Source of the DNA: CAYWNK01 sp964459495
Lineage (GTDB): Bacteria > Planctomycetota > UBA1135 > GCA-002686595
DNA length: 64,000 bases
Reading direction: 5' to 3'
Assembly: GCA_964459495.1 (NCBI GenBank)
Contig: CAYWNK010000006.1
Span: 1 to 64,000, forward strand
Part shown: positions 31,451-40,603 of the stretch, one piece after another
Numbering within the stretch: the stretch's first letter is position 1
How the letters are laid out: each line of letters opens with the position of its first letter
The notes under the pieces: model-generated
What the model was told of the DNA's origin: nothing
The model's database searches: none
The model's input: only the letters and a program-made list of their open reading frames with translations
Made by a program: the position numbers and the translations under genes

Positions 31451-34027
31451 ATGGACGCTGAACGCTGGGAAAGGGTGGTTGAGCTCCACCATGAGGCACT
31501 GGAATTGGACCCAGGCGAGAGGGCTGTATTCCTCGAGATCAACTGCGGGCAGGATGCCGAGCTGATGGAGTTGTTGGGGAAGATGCTCGGGGAGTTGCCC
31601 GAGCATTTTGTTGAGCCCCTAACGATCGGTTCTCTCCCGTCGCCACCTGACCTGGAAGGGCAGCAACTTGCTGACTTTCAACTTCATCGGGTCGTCGGGG
31701 TCGGGGGCATGGGCACTGTGTACCTGGCGAGCCAGCAGAGCCTCGAGCGTCAGGTCGCCGTGAAGGTCGTGAGCGTCAGGCCAGGAGTCAGTGAAGACGA
31801 TCTGCAGCGCTTCGAGCGGGAGGCCCGCCGTGTCGCAACCCTCGATCACAAGCATATCGTGCCCGTGTATCTGGCGGGACGGGAGGGGGACACCGCGTAC
31901 TTGGCCATGCCCTACCTGCGGGGCGGGAGTCTGGTCGAGCGCCTGAAGCGCGCGCGGGAGGGCGCGGCGCTGGATCAGGCCGATTGTGTGCGCTGGGTGG
32001 GCTCAATCGCCGCTGCGCTGCACTACGTGCATGAGCAGGGGATGCAGCACCGGGACGTGAAGCCCGGCAACATCCTGCTGGATGAGTACGGCCAGGCCTA
32101 CCTGGCCGACTTTGGCATCGCCCGGCGTCCCGACCAGGACACCCTGACCCTGGACCGCGGCACGCCCGCCTACATGAGCCCTGAGCAGGCCTCGGACAGG
32201 CCGATGGACTTCCGTTCAGACGTCTACTCGCTTGGCGTTGTGCTCTACGAGCTTTTGGCCCAGGCGAGGCCTTTCGCCAAGTTGACGGGCGAAGGCCTGC
32301 GTAGCGCTGTAGCCCACGACGAGCCGCCGCTGCTGCGTAGCGTCAAGCCAGGAGTACCCCGCGACCTGGAGACCATTTGCCACACCGCGATGGCCAAGCG
32401 TCCGGAGGCTCGCTACCCCACGGCGGGCGCGTTGGCCCTCGACCTGGAGCTGTTCCAGAACAGTCGCCCGATCATGGCCCGCCCCCCGGCGGTTTGGGAG
32501 CGCGCAGCGCACTGGATCGCGAAGCACAAGGTGCCGGCCGCCGTGCTGCTCGCTCTCTTGGTCACTGCCGGAGTGGCGGCGAAACTGTCGCGGAGTCTGG
32601 CGCTGCGGGACGAAGTCCGAGCGGCCTCGCTCGAGGTTCAGCATTCGATAGGCAAGGCGACGGACTTTTGGGAAGCGGGCGATCCTGATGCAAGTATCGC
32701 TGCATTGGAGGGGGTCTTGCGCAGCATTGGCTTGCTGGAGAGGCTCACCGGGGGCGATGGCGAACTCATCGAGCTCAAGAAGCGGAGCCTCCGAGAGTCG
32801 CTCGTGCCCATCCGCGAGAGGTTGCTCGAAGAAATGGAAAGCGTATCGGAGAGCTCAAAGCGGGACCCGCTGGGAGTCTCTCCACTTCGGATCTCTCGGT
32901 TCGCAAGAAGGGTCTGGCAGATCGAGGCTATCTCGAGATCCTTGGAATTGCCTCCCAGGCAGACGCTCCCCGAGATGATCGGGACACGGGTGGCTCTGCG
33001 CTCCTCTCCGGAGGGGGCTCGTGTGGTGGCCCAGAGACTCGATCCTCTGACTCACCTTGTTGATCCTCTGGATCCACCGATCCGCCTCGGCACCACTCCA
33101 ATGGAACCTGTGCCCATGGAGCCAGGGACCTACCACTTCTTCTTCCTGGGCGAGAACGGGCACCAGGGGGAGTTGATCCGACCCATCTATGCCGCCAGTC
33201 AGGTCGTCGAACCACCCATCGTCTTTCTAAGGCCGGAGGAGAGCTCGGGGCTGATTCGAATCCCTGCCGGCGCCATGAAGATTCACGAAGAGGAAGGCGA
33301 ACGCGCTCTTGGGGCCGTAGAACTCCACCTACCGACCTTTCTCGCCGGGGAGCACGAGGTGACGAACGAAGAGTTCTGGCAGTTCTCCCAAGAAACGGGT
33401 CATCCACTTCCGTTCGGTTGGCCGCTGGGAGAATGGGGGGCCGAATGGGGCGAGGTACCGGTGGCCTGGGTTCCTTGGACATCGGCTGAGGCGTACTGCG
33501 CTTGGGCCGGCGGCCGCCTCTCCAGCTACTACGAGTGGTCGAGAATGGCTCGGGGCGCGGATGCCCGCGATAGCCCCTGGGCACAGAGTCTTGAGGAGGG
33601 TGCAGAGCTTGCCGGGATTGCCAACATCCCGGAGCTGCCTTCCGATGCATCGGACACTTGGGAGTCGCAGGTACCCAAGGTCGACGTCACTCTGACCTTG
33701 AAGCCCGCAAAAATGGAGCTAGCCCTGGGGTACTACCTTGCCAACATCCAGCCCGCTGCGGGTCCCACGCTGGATCGGAGCCCCGAGGGCATCTTGAATT
33801 TGTTCGGCAACGTGGCCGAGTGGACACTGAGCTCGGGGCTGGCCCTCGAGGGAGATGTGCCTTTCTTGACACCGGGTCGAGCGGTCGTGCGCGGTGCCCA
33901 CTGGCGGAGGGGAAGCCGCACTCTAGCCGACGTCATGGGTGCACCGATGGGAGTCACCATTGACTACGTGGGTTTCCGCTGCGTGAAAGGCCCGCCGCCC
34001 GCTTCACGCGCCTTGGCTAGGCAATAG
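31451..34027 (+). CDS. Transmembrane Ser/Thr kinase fused to FGE-sulfatase-like domain
   Basis: An 858-residue Hanks-type kinase: glycine loop GVGGMG (83-88), VAVK lysine K105, HRD 200-202, DFG 220-222 and a TPAYMSPEQAS activation segment, all intact. One membrane helix at about 361-378 puts the C-terminus outside. After a helical linker, the extracytoplasmic end (about 595-850) is an FGE/SUMF1-like domain: GLIRIPAGAM, LAGEHEVTNEEFWQFSQETG, AYCAWAGGRLSSYYEWSRMA, LFGNVAEWTL, ending VVRGAHWRRGS...YVGFRCVKG. It lacks the catalytic Cys pair of true FGE, so it is probably a ligand-binding sensor. The N-terminal 70 residues resemble the cytoplasmic lead-in common in planctomycete kinases. Confidence 0.9.
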   Translation: MDAERWERVVELHHEALELDPGERAVFLEINCGQDAELMELLGKMLGELPEHFVEPLTIGSLPSPPDLEGQQLADFQLHRVVGVGGMGTVYLASQQSLERQVAVKVVSVRPGVSEDDLQRFEREARRVATLDHKHIVPVYLAGREGDTAYLAMPYLRGGSLVERLKRAREGAALDQADCVRWVGSIAAALHYVHEQGMQHRDVKPGNILLDEYGQAYLADFGIARRPDQDTLTLDRGTPAYMSPEQASDRPMDFRSDVYSLGVVLYELLAQARPFAKLTGEGLRSAVAHDEPPLLRSVKPGVPRDLETICHTAMAKRPEARYPTAGALALDLELFQNSRPIMARPPAVWERAAHWIAKHKVPAAVLLALLVTAGVAAKLSRSLALRDEVRAASLEVQHSIGKATDFWEAGDPDASIAALEGVLRSIGLLERLTGGDGELIELKKRSLRESLVPIRERLLEEMESVSESSKRDPLGVSPLRISRFARRVWQIEAISRSLELPPRQTLPEMIGTRVALRSSPEGARVVAQRLDPLTHLVDPLDPPIRLGTTPMEPVPMEPGTYHFFFLGENGHQGELIRPIYAASQVVEPPIVFLRPEESSGLIRIPAGAMKIHEEEGERALGAVELHLPTFLAGEHEVTNEEFWQFSQETGHPLPFGWPLGEWGAEWGEVPVAWVPWTSAEAYCAWAGGRLSSYYEWSRMARGADARDSPWAQSLEEGAELAGIANIPELPSDASDTWESQVPKVDVTLTLKPAKMELALGYYLANIQPAAGPTLDRSPEGILNLFGNVAEWTLSSGLALEGDVPFLTPGRAVVRGAHWRRGSRTLADVMGAPMGVTIDYVGFRCVKGPPPASRALARQ

Positions 34028-34258
34028 GGCAGAGGTCCATCCCGGCGATGCTTCCGGGCTGGCTAGCAGGCCCGCGCCTAAGCAGGCAGCGTCGCGCACG
34101 CCGGCGAGCGATTTGGTTGCAAGTTTGCGCAGAGGACTTGGACGTGGGCGCCGAGGGCGAAAACAGGGGGGAATGTCGCGCCAATTCTCGCGGGAGCTAT
34201 GCCCATGGTTTGACGGATGCCGAATTCGCGGCTTCCGCATCGTTCAGAGGACAGAACC

Positions 34259-36436
34259 ATGCATTGTCAATCTCGCCAATCTCGTTTCCAAACGCTCTGG
34301 AAGGGTCTATCCGGGGCAATCGCGGTCTGCGGCTGTAGCTTCGCGCTGCAGTCCGGTGTTGTCGCCCAAAACGTTCATCAGGTCGACACGATCTACAACC
34401 CGCACCCGCGGCGCATGCACCAAACCGAGTGGTTGCGGCCAGAGTTTCCCGCGGCATGGGGAGATGCCACCGAGGCTAGCCCCTTGCTCACCTACTTCTA
34501 CGTGCGCCCGGGAATCTCGGCCTTCGAGGGAACCAATGCCCTAGCCGCACCGAGTTCGGAGATTGCCCAATACACAGGATCCACCACCGACCAAGGCCAT
34601 CGATTGGCGTACAAGCCCGACCCCTCCTACTCCGGCGAGTTCTCCTTCTTCTTCCTGTCGATCCATGGGCCGACAGGTGAAATCTCGATCAGTGACATCG
34701 GCGTCGTGCACTTCGACCGCGCCATCGACGGACCGGTCGCGGACTTGACCTGCAATTGGGACGACTACGTACCGAGCGAGCCGCTTCCGCGCAACCTAAC
34801 CACCGGCCACGTTTGGGTCTGCAAGGCCATGGGTGATGATGCCAACGACGGAATGAGCAAGATGTCGGCGGTTGCTACGCTGACCCGTGGCATCGAGATC
34901 TTGAGGAACTACCAGCCGGCTGGAGCTCCGCTTGCCGAGAAGGTCATGATCATTCGTGGCGGCGTCTACCGATACTCCGATTCCACCCTCAACCAGATCG
35001 ACCTGAGAAACTACGACGGCAGCACACAAACCCCGATCGTGATCGCAGGCTATGCCGGAGAGGAGGTCATCTTGGACGGGTTCTGCAAAGACTGGAATCA
35101 AATGACTGCGGCGGAGAAGCTGAATCCCTACTCGGGAGAGTGGTACGGGGTCGATCTGGTGGGGTCGAACCATGTCGTGGTTGAAAATCTCACTCTCCGC
35201 GGTTGGCGGGTGGAAGCTGTCAACCCGGACAACACCGACCATGTGCAACTGCGCTTTTTGGAGATGCACAACATGGGCAAGTGGGGCGTTCAGGCCTTCG
35301 GCTCGGTGACCAACTTCGTCATCGAGGGTTGCCGCATCTCGGGTGTCGACCTCGAGCATGGCATCTACATCGCGGGCAATGGCATGGACCCTGCTGGCCA
35401 GTACCTGCCAGGAAGTCACGACATTCGCATCAGTTTCAATGACGTCTCCTACACGAACAGGCATGGAATCCACGTCAATGGGCTTCAGAACCAGGTCTTG
35501 ATCAACAACAACCGCGTCCAGCAGGCCAAGTACGGAGGCATCCAGTGCACGGGGACTTCGAACCTGCGCATCTGGAACAACGTTCTGGCTGAGTCCATGA
35601 GGTTTGGAGTCTCGATCTTCAGCGACTGGGATGACACCCAGTGGTCCGACCGGGAAAGCGGCTCGACCGATGATTGGAAAGCGACGCACTACCAGGTGAT
35701 CCGGGATATCGAGATCGCCTACAACACGGTCTATGTGCCCGACGCTGAGTGGACTGCTCGGGAAGGCACTAGCGGACCCGATGAATACGAAGTGATTCGG
35801 TTTGCAGAGACGTCGCAGTACACCCTGCTTCAGGAGTCGCCAAACTTCTCAACTGACCCGACCATGAACCTGGACTACAGGGACGAGGCGCTCGTTGAGC
35901 CGTTCTGCGACATCCGAGTGCATGACAACGTTCTCGTGGGACAGAGCGAGAGGGTCGTCGGCGTCCAGCTGAGTGCCAAGAAGGCCGTTCCTTTTCAGCC
36001 CTTCGTGGCCAGCAACGAGTTCTCCCGGGAAGAGCGCATGTTGGAGGGCATCCAGTTTGAGAACAACTTGATACGCGCCGAACAGCCGTTCAACGGAATG
36101 CCGGTGCGCATGTCGCTCCTGTCGACCTGGGAGCCCAACAACATCCCTGCCAAGAGCTTCGACCTGGCGGACCTTCAGAGCTCATTCCCTTCCACGTGGG
36201 AAGGAAACAAGCTTGGGGGAGATCCATCGTTCGAGGCGACGATGCTGATCACTCCGGTGTCGATCCCGATCTGGTGGCCAAGCCGTTACGGAGCGCTGGA
36301 TGCGGCGGACTACTCGCTGATGGTGGGGTCCGATGCGATCGATCGAGCAGAGGGGCCGACCCTGGGAGTGGACGCGGTAGGCCAAGAGCGCCCCCTGGGT
36401 GTGGCGAATGATCAGGGAGCAATCGAGTCCCACTAG
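34259..36436 (+). CDS. Secreted right-handed beta-helix protein
   Basis: A 725-residue exported protein. Start ATG 34259 is preceded by GAGGA and gives a signal region ending in SGVVAQ. The centre (about 195-480) is a parallel beta-helix of the pectate-lyase type: VVVENLTLRGWRVEAVNPDN, NFVIEGCRISGVDLEHGIYI, LINNNRVQQAKYGGIQCTGT, LRIWNNVLAESMRFGVSIFS. It also has a DUF1565-like start (VCKAMGDDANDGMSKMSAVA). Such proteins bind or cleave polysaccharides; no catalytic set can be assigned. A terminator follows. Confidence 0.8.
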   Translation: MHCQSRQSRFQTLWKGLSGAIAVCGCSFALQSGVVAQNVHQVDTIYNPHPRRMHQTEWLRPEFPAAWGDATEASPLLTYFYVRPGISAFEGTNALAAPSSEIAQYTGSTTDQGHRLAYKPDPSYSGEFSFFFLSIHGPTGEISISDIGVVHFDRAIDGPVADLTCNWDDYVPSEPLPRNLTTGHVWVCKAMGDDANDGMSKMSAVATLTRGIEILRNYQPAGAPLAEKVMIIRGGVYRYSDSTLNQIDLRNYDGSTQTPIVIAGYAGEEVILDGFCKDWNQMTAAEKLNPYSGEWYGVDLVGSNHVVVENLTLRGWRVEAVNPDNTDHVQLRFLEMHNMGKWGVQAFGSVTNFVIEGCRISGVDLEHGIYIAGNGMDPAGQYLPGSHDIRISFNDVSYTNRHGIHVNGLQNQVLINNNRVQQAKYGGIQCTGTSNLRIWNNVLAESMRFGVSIFSDWDDTQWSDRESGSTDDWKATHYQVIRDIEIAYNTVYVPDAEWTAREGTSGPDEYEVIRFAETSQYTLLQESPNFSTDPTMNLDYRDEALVEPFCDIRVHDNVLVGQSERVVGVQLSAKKAVPFQPFVASNEFSREERMLEGIQFENNLIRAEQPFNGMPVRMSLLSTWEPNNIPAKSFDLADLQSSFPSTWEGNKLGGDPSFEATMLITPVSIPIWWPSRYGALDAADYSLMVGSDAIDRAEGPTLGVDAVGQERPLGVANDQGAIESH

Positions 36437-36451
36437 CCCGTCCCTGATTCC

Positions 36452-36489
36452 AGAGCTCAGCGTCTTCTCCTCCGAAGACGCTGGGCTCT
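36452..36489 (+). terminator. Hairpin terminator after the beta-helix gene
   Basis: A 16-bp stem with one G-U pair joins 36452-36467 and 36474-36489 around a TCCTCC loop, 15 bp after the stop. It ends the beta-helix gene before the sigma factor gene. Confidence 0.75.
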
Positions 36490-36515
36490 TCTGCCCATAC
36501 CGGAAAGTACGTACC

Positions 36516-37169
36516 ATGGTTAGAAGACACATCGGCCGTCGGAACCCCGTCGGTGCTGCCCTGTCCTCTCTCATGTGGGGTAACTCTGAATCTGCCAAAC
36601 CAGGCCAGGTGGCCCATCCCAACGACCTTCAGTTAATCAAGAAGGCACTAGGGGGCGACAGCGTGGCGAAGGAGCAGTTGCTTGTACGACTGAGCTATGT
36701 GCCCGCGATGGTGTACGACCGGCATCGACGCTGTGGATCCAGGCTAGCTGCTGACGAACTGGAGGATGTGGTTCAGAACACATTGATGGCGGTGTGGCGG
36801 AAGCTGCCGAGCTTTGAGGGGCGGTCACGCCTTGAAACCTGGACCTATGGCTTTTGCATTCACGAGATCTACCGCGCCCTGGAGCGTCGCCAGCGAGGGC
36901 CGCGCAGGGAGGATCTGGAGGTCCTGGACCCCGAGGATCCCAGCCAAAATGAGCCGGCCGATGACTTTGACTACCTGTATCTGGCCATCGAAGAGGTCGG
37001 TGAGCCCACGGCGACCATCGTGCGCATGAAGCACTTCGAAAAGCTGACGTTCAATGCGATCGGAGCGCGAATGGACATGTCCCCAAACACAGCCAAGAGC
37101 AACTACTACCGTGGGATCCAAGCGCTGCGCCAAAAGCTGGCCCCGAAGCGGAGGATGGAAGAGCTGTGA
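36516..37169 (+). CDS. ECF-family sigma factor with overlapping anti-sigma-like gene
   Basis: A 217-residue sigma factor. Region 2: LAADELEDVVQNTLMAVWRK, then FEGRSRLETWTYGFCIHEIY (the ECF core-binding segment). Region 4: ATIVRMKHFEKLTFNAIGAR, then MDMSPNTAKSNYYRGIQALR. I chose ATG 36516; a later ATG at 36573 is possible and neither has a strong ribosome site. The stop overlaps the next ATG by 4 bp (ATGA), the usual sigma/anti-sigma coupling. Confidence 0.88.
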   Translation: MVRRHIGRRNPVGAALSSLMWGNSESAKPGQVAHPNDLQLIKKALGGDSVAKEQLLVRLSYVPAMVYDRHRRCGSRLAADELEDVVQNTLMAVWRKLPSFEGRSRLETWTYGFCIHEIYRALERRQRGPRREDLEVLDPEDPSQNEPADDFDYLYLAIEEVGEPTATIVRMKHFEKLTFNAIGARMDMSPNTAKSNYYRGIQALRQKLAPKRRMEEL

Positions 37170-37828
37170 ATGCACACCACCAAGAACTCATGCAACGACT
37201 TGTTTGTGAGGAACTGTCGCCACTCGATGCCCAAGTGGTCGAAGCCCGTGCCCAGGACCCCGATTTCGACTTCGAGGTGAGTGAATGGATGAAGCTTACG
37301 GCCAAGCTCGACTCCGCCGGGGATCAGGTCTTTGCCGAGATCGAAGAACTGCGCGCGAGGGCCACCGAGGCCGATTTGGACAAGATGCGGGAGGCCTTTC
37401 AGAGCAAGCCAAATCATGGGCCTCGCACCAAGGCGTGGATGGCCCCGTTGGCTGCTGCATTTCTAGTCTGCCTGCTGGGAGGTCTATGGTGGTCTAGCCA
37501 GAAGGATGCCGGTGGGAATCGCAGTGGCCTTTTGGGCGGAAGCCAGATCGTCGAGGGAGCTTCGCCCCAGGGGAGTGGGGTTAGCTTTCAGCGCTTCGAA
37601 ATACCTATCGAAGTCGAGGGCTATCAAGTGGAGGTGGAGGTCTTGGATCCAGCGACCCACGAGACCTTGGCGACCAGCGGCCGGGTATCCTCGTCCACAT
37701 GGACACCCGAGGAATCGCAGTACAGCTCCTGGCCAGATTCGATCGAGTGGCGCTGGGTTGCCTATCGCAGCAGCGGCGAGTTCGACAAGGGGAAGAGCTC
37801 CCCTCGCAACGTGGTGGCCAGCCGCTAG
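37166..37828 (+). CDS. Putative membrane anti-sigma factor
   Basis: A 220-residue protein with an N-terminal cytoplasmic helical part of about 90 residues (LMQRLVCEELSPLDAQVVEA), a single membrane segment at about 92-109 (APLAAAFLVCLLGGLWWS) and a beta-rich C-terminal part. Topology, size and the ATGA overlap with the sigma gene are those of anti-sigma factors, though no zinc HxxxCxxC motif is present. Its 3' end overlaps the next frame by up to 130 bp. Call rests mainly on context. Confidence 0.7.
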   Translation: MNAHHQELMQRLVCEELSPLDAQVVEARAQDPDFDFEVSEWMKLTAKLDSAGDQVFAEIEELRARATEADLDKMREAFQSKPNHGPRTKAWMAPLAAAFLVCLLGGLWWSSQKDAGGNRSGLLGGSQIVEGASPQGSGVSFQRFEIPIEVEGYQVEVEVLDPATHETLATSGRVSSSTWTPEESQYSSWPDSIEWRWVAYRSSGEFDKGKSSPRNVVASR

Positions 37829-40485
37829 CGAAGCTGATTGCCCTGGGCCTAGGGCTGTCCCTCTGGGTGGGGCCCGCGCAGGCAGGATCGGGGTGGAGTG
37901 CGCAGGATCCTGGCCCCCACTGGGCCGCCTATCTTCGATCCCTGGAGCTGTTGGACGACAGCCTAGAATTAGAGGCTTGTCGGAGCCGCGCGGAGTACTT
38001 GCTGACGGGAACTGCGTTCCTGTTGACGGCTGAAGGGTACCAGCCATGGGTCGAGGAAATCGACGTCTTGAAGGCTCTGCAGCTTGCCCATGCGGGGTTC
38101 GAAAAATCAGGCGTAGGTGTTGAGAGCTTTGCCCTGGATGCGCTGGCCCTAGTCAAGCGAACGGGACTGCACCTGGATGCAACCGTCGCGTCCGATGCCT
38201 ACACGCTGTTGGATCAACTCTGGCCCGAAGATGTTCAGGCGCGTGCTCTGATGTACATCCGCTGGACCGATTTGGTGCGATCGGAGTTCAACGACCTAGA
38301 CCAATCTTCGCGTTTGTTGGCGCGAGCGGAGGCGGTGATCGGCGAGATGCGCGATCAGGATCTAGCGAACCAGGCGAAGATTGAATATCGAGATCAAGAG
38401 GTGCTCATTGCGATTGAGGCCGGTTTGCCCGATCTGGCTATTGGATCTAGCCTGCAGGCCCTGGTTGAAGCGGAACTGGGTCTTTCTAGAGCCATCCAGT
38501 TGGAGGAGGAAGGGCAGGATCCCTACCTCACTACCGCGCGAATCAACTCATGGCTCGACGCTCTGCGCAACCGCTTGGCCATGGCGCAAGCCTTGGATCG
38601 CTACGACCTTCTAGAGGAGACCATCCAGCGGGCTAGGCAGCATTTGGGATGGCAGAAGTTGGCCAAGGACTACCCGCTGCAGCGCGCGATCGCCGAACTG
38701 CGCTTCATCCACGCGTATCTGCGCATCCAAAAGGCGGGTGTCCAACCCCAACCAAGTCCGACTGGGGAGGAGCTTGGCGAGGCACGTCTGATCGAGCTTG
38801 CAGCCGCGGACTCGCCCTTGGTGGATCAACCCAGCGAGCACCGGCGAGCGATTCGATTGCTTGGCGACCTACGCCTTGAGCAGGGCAGATATGAAGAGGC
38901 ACGGAGCCGGTATACGCGCCTGCTGGGCGATGTCCCAGAGGGCGAGGCGCAGCGCCGTTTTCTCGGTGCCCGCATGGCGAGCCTGGAACGGCTGGACGCG
39001 GGAGGTCGCAAGCAATACGAGACAGCCATCGCGAACTTGGAAGACGCTTGGATCAGCCAACTGAACGACTGGGCGGAGCTCCCGCCAAGCCCTTCGGGCT
39101 TTGCTACGCTTCACTTCGAAGCGCAGATGAGCACCCTGGAAGAGCTCGCTCTCTTCGACCTATCCAATGCTGAACCAGGCTTGGGCGTGGAAAGATGTCT
39201 TGAGCGTCTTTCTGCCCAACAGGCAGTCGGTGGTCTCGCGCGCCGCTGGCAGCTGAAGCCCCCAAGTGTCGCCGAGCTCAAGCAAGGCATCCTCGCACCC
39301 GGACGGTTGGTCTTGGCCTTCCAGCCTGGTCGCGACCAGAGCTTTGTGTTCTGGATGGATGGGGACAGTTCGGGCTATTCCCAGCTGCCTGCCTATGACG
39401 AGCTCGACCGGGTGCGCCGGGAGTTTCTGGTCGCGATTTCGCGCAGTGCTCTTGAGGACAGCAAGGTCCCGCTCGTTTCGGCTGCGGAAGAGGCAACCGG
39501 GGCTTTCTTGCCCCCCGCGATTGGCGAAGCGATTGCTAGGGCGGATGCCATCTGGGTCGCCGGGTTGGACGGCACAGGCTACGTGCCGATTGAGCTGCTC
39601 CTGGGTCCGGACGGCTTGCCCCTGGGGCTGGCCCACACAGTCGGTTACCTGCCTTCCTTGCCGGCTGGTGTGCACTTGGCGGGCATTTGCCAGGCGCCCG
39701 CACCGGGAACAGACGTCGCACTGGTGGCTTGCGCAGATCCTGGAGAAGCCACCCTTGGGGGCTTTCCTGGCATTCAGTCTCTCGATTTCTCCTCAGCGGA
39801 TGCCGACCGCTGGCTGGGGGTCTACGGCCCCGCGGCCGGATCGACCTACCTGCAGGAGGAGGCAAGCCTTGGCGCATTCGGAGCGGTGTGCAGGGAACAG
39901 CCTCGCCTGCTGCAACTGCTGGCCCATGGTGTGCCGCACCCGGAGCTGCCGATTGGTCGCGGCCTCGCCTTGGCCGGTGCCGTGCCGAGCGGTGGGGGGC
40001 TTTGGCCGGAGGATCTCTACGCGATGAGTGATTCACCCCCCTTTGTGATCCTGACCGCCTGCGGTTTGTGGGACGCACCTACGCGCCGGGGGGAAGACGG
40101 TTCGACTCACCTCGGTGGTGCCTTCCTGGCCGCGGGGGCACGCTGTGTCCTAATGTCCTGGGCGGACCTGGGATTGGAAGAGGCGCGCAACGTTCAAGCG
40201 GATCTGCATGCTGCACTCTCCTCCGGAGCGAGCATGGAGAGGGCTTTGTTGCAAGCACGCCAGGCGTGCTGGAACCGGGCGGAATGGGGCCCTGAAGCCG
40301 TTCAGAGCCTCTTGGTGCACGCCTTTGGCTGGCCCGCATCGAAGCCCTTCCCGGAGCTCTTGGGCGCCAAGCCCAGTCGCGAGGGCTTCTCGCCCTTGAG
40401 CTTCTTGGCGACGGTCCCGGGAGTCGCAGGGCTGCTGCTCTTGGGGTTTGTGGTGTACAGGCTCAGCCGGAAGGGGCTTGCCTAG
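37699..40485 (+). CDS. Membrane-anchored CHAT-domain caspase-like protease
   Basis: Up to 928 residues. The 5' end overlaps the anti-sigma-like gene in another frame; the true start is uncertain, because the signal-like segment LIALGLGLSLWVGPAQAG lies at residues 47-64 and no ATG is near it (GTG 37747 is possible). A helical TPR-like region (about 70-480) precedes the CHAT domain (about 530-860), whose catalytic pair is visible: H743 in LLQLLAHGVPHP and C788 in FVILTACGLWD, followed by LGGAFLAAGARCVLMSWADL. A membrane helix (VPGVAGLLLLGFVVYRLSRK) ends the protein, so the protease would face the periplasm. Its place after sigma and anti-sigma genes suggests a signalling cascade. Confidence 0.83.
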   Translation: MDTRGIAVQLLARFDRVALGCLSQQRRVRQGEELPSQRGGQPLAKLIALGLGLSLWVGPAQAGSGWSAQDPGPHWAAYLRSLELLDDSLELEACRSRAEYLLTGTAFLLTAEGYQPWVEEIDVLKALQLAHAGFEKSGVGVESFALDALALVKRTGLHLDATVASDAYTLLDQLWPEDVQARALMYIRWTDLVRSEFNDLDQSSRLLARAEAVIGEMRDQDLANQAKIEYRDQEVLIAIEAGLPDLAIGSSLQALVEAELGLSRAIQLEEEGQDPYLTTARINSWLDALRNRLAMAQALDRYDLLEETIQRARQHLGWQKLAKDYPLQRAIAELRFIHAYLRIQKAGVQPQPSPTGEELGEARLIELAAADSPLVDQPSEHRRAIRLLGDLRLEQGRYEEARSRYTRLLGDVPEGEAQRRFLGARMASLERLDAGGRKQYETAIANLEDAWISQLNDWAELPPSPSGFATLHFEAQMSTLEELALFDLSNAEPGLGVERCLERLSAQQAVGGLARRWQLKPPSVAELKQGILAPGRLVLAFQPGRDQSFVFWMDGDSSGYSQLPAYDELDRVRREFLVAISRSALEDSKVPLVSAAEEATGAFLPPAIGEAIARADAIWVAGLDGTGYVPIELLLGPDGLPLGLAHTVGYLPSLPAGVHLAGICQAPAPGTDVALVACADPGEATLGGFPGIQSLDFSSADADRWLGVYGPAAGSTYLQEEASLGAFGAVCREQPRLLQLLAHGVPHPELPIGRGLALAGAVPSGGGLWPEDLYAMSDSPPFVILTACGLWDAPTRRGEDGSTHLGGAFLAAGARCVLMSWADLGLEEARNVQADLHAALSSGASMERALLQARQACWNRAEWGPEAVQSLLVHAFGWPASKPFPELLGAKPSREGFSPLSFLATVPGVAGLLLLGFVVYRLSRKGLA

Positions 40486-40603
40486 GAGTCGGGGACCAGC
40501 TCGTTGGGATGGGCCATCGAAGTTCATCTAGGGTAGGGAGGTGCCGCGACCGAGAATATCTCGCGGCCGCGGCGAAGAGAGGTTCGTCGATCCCGGCGAG
40601 GCC

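Noticed and set aside
33240..34020. Active formylglycine-generating enzyme in the kinase C-terminus
   Set aside because: The paired catalytic cysteines are missing; only the fold motifs are present.
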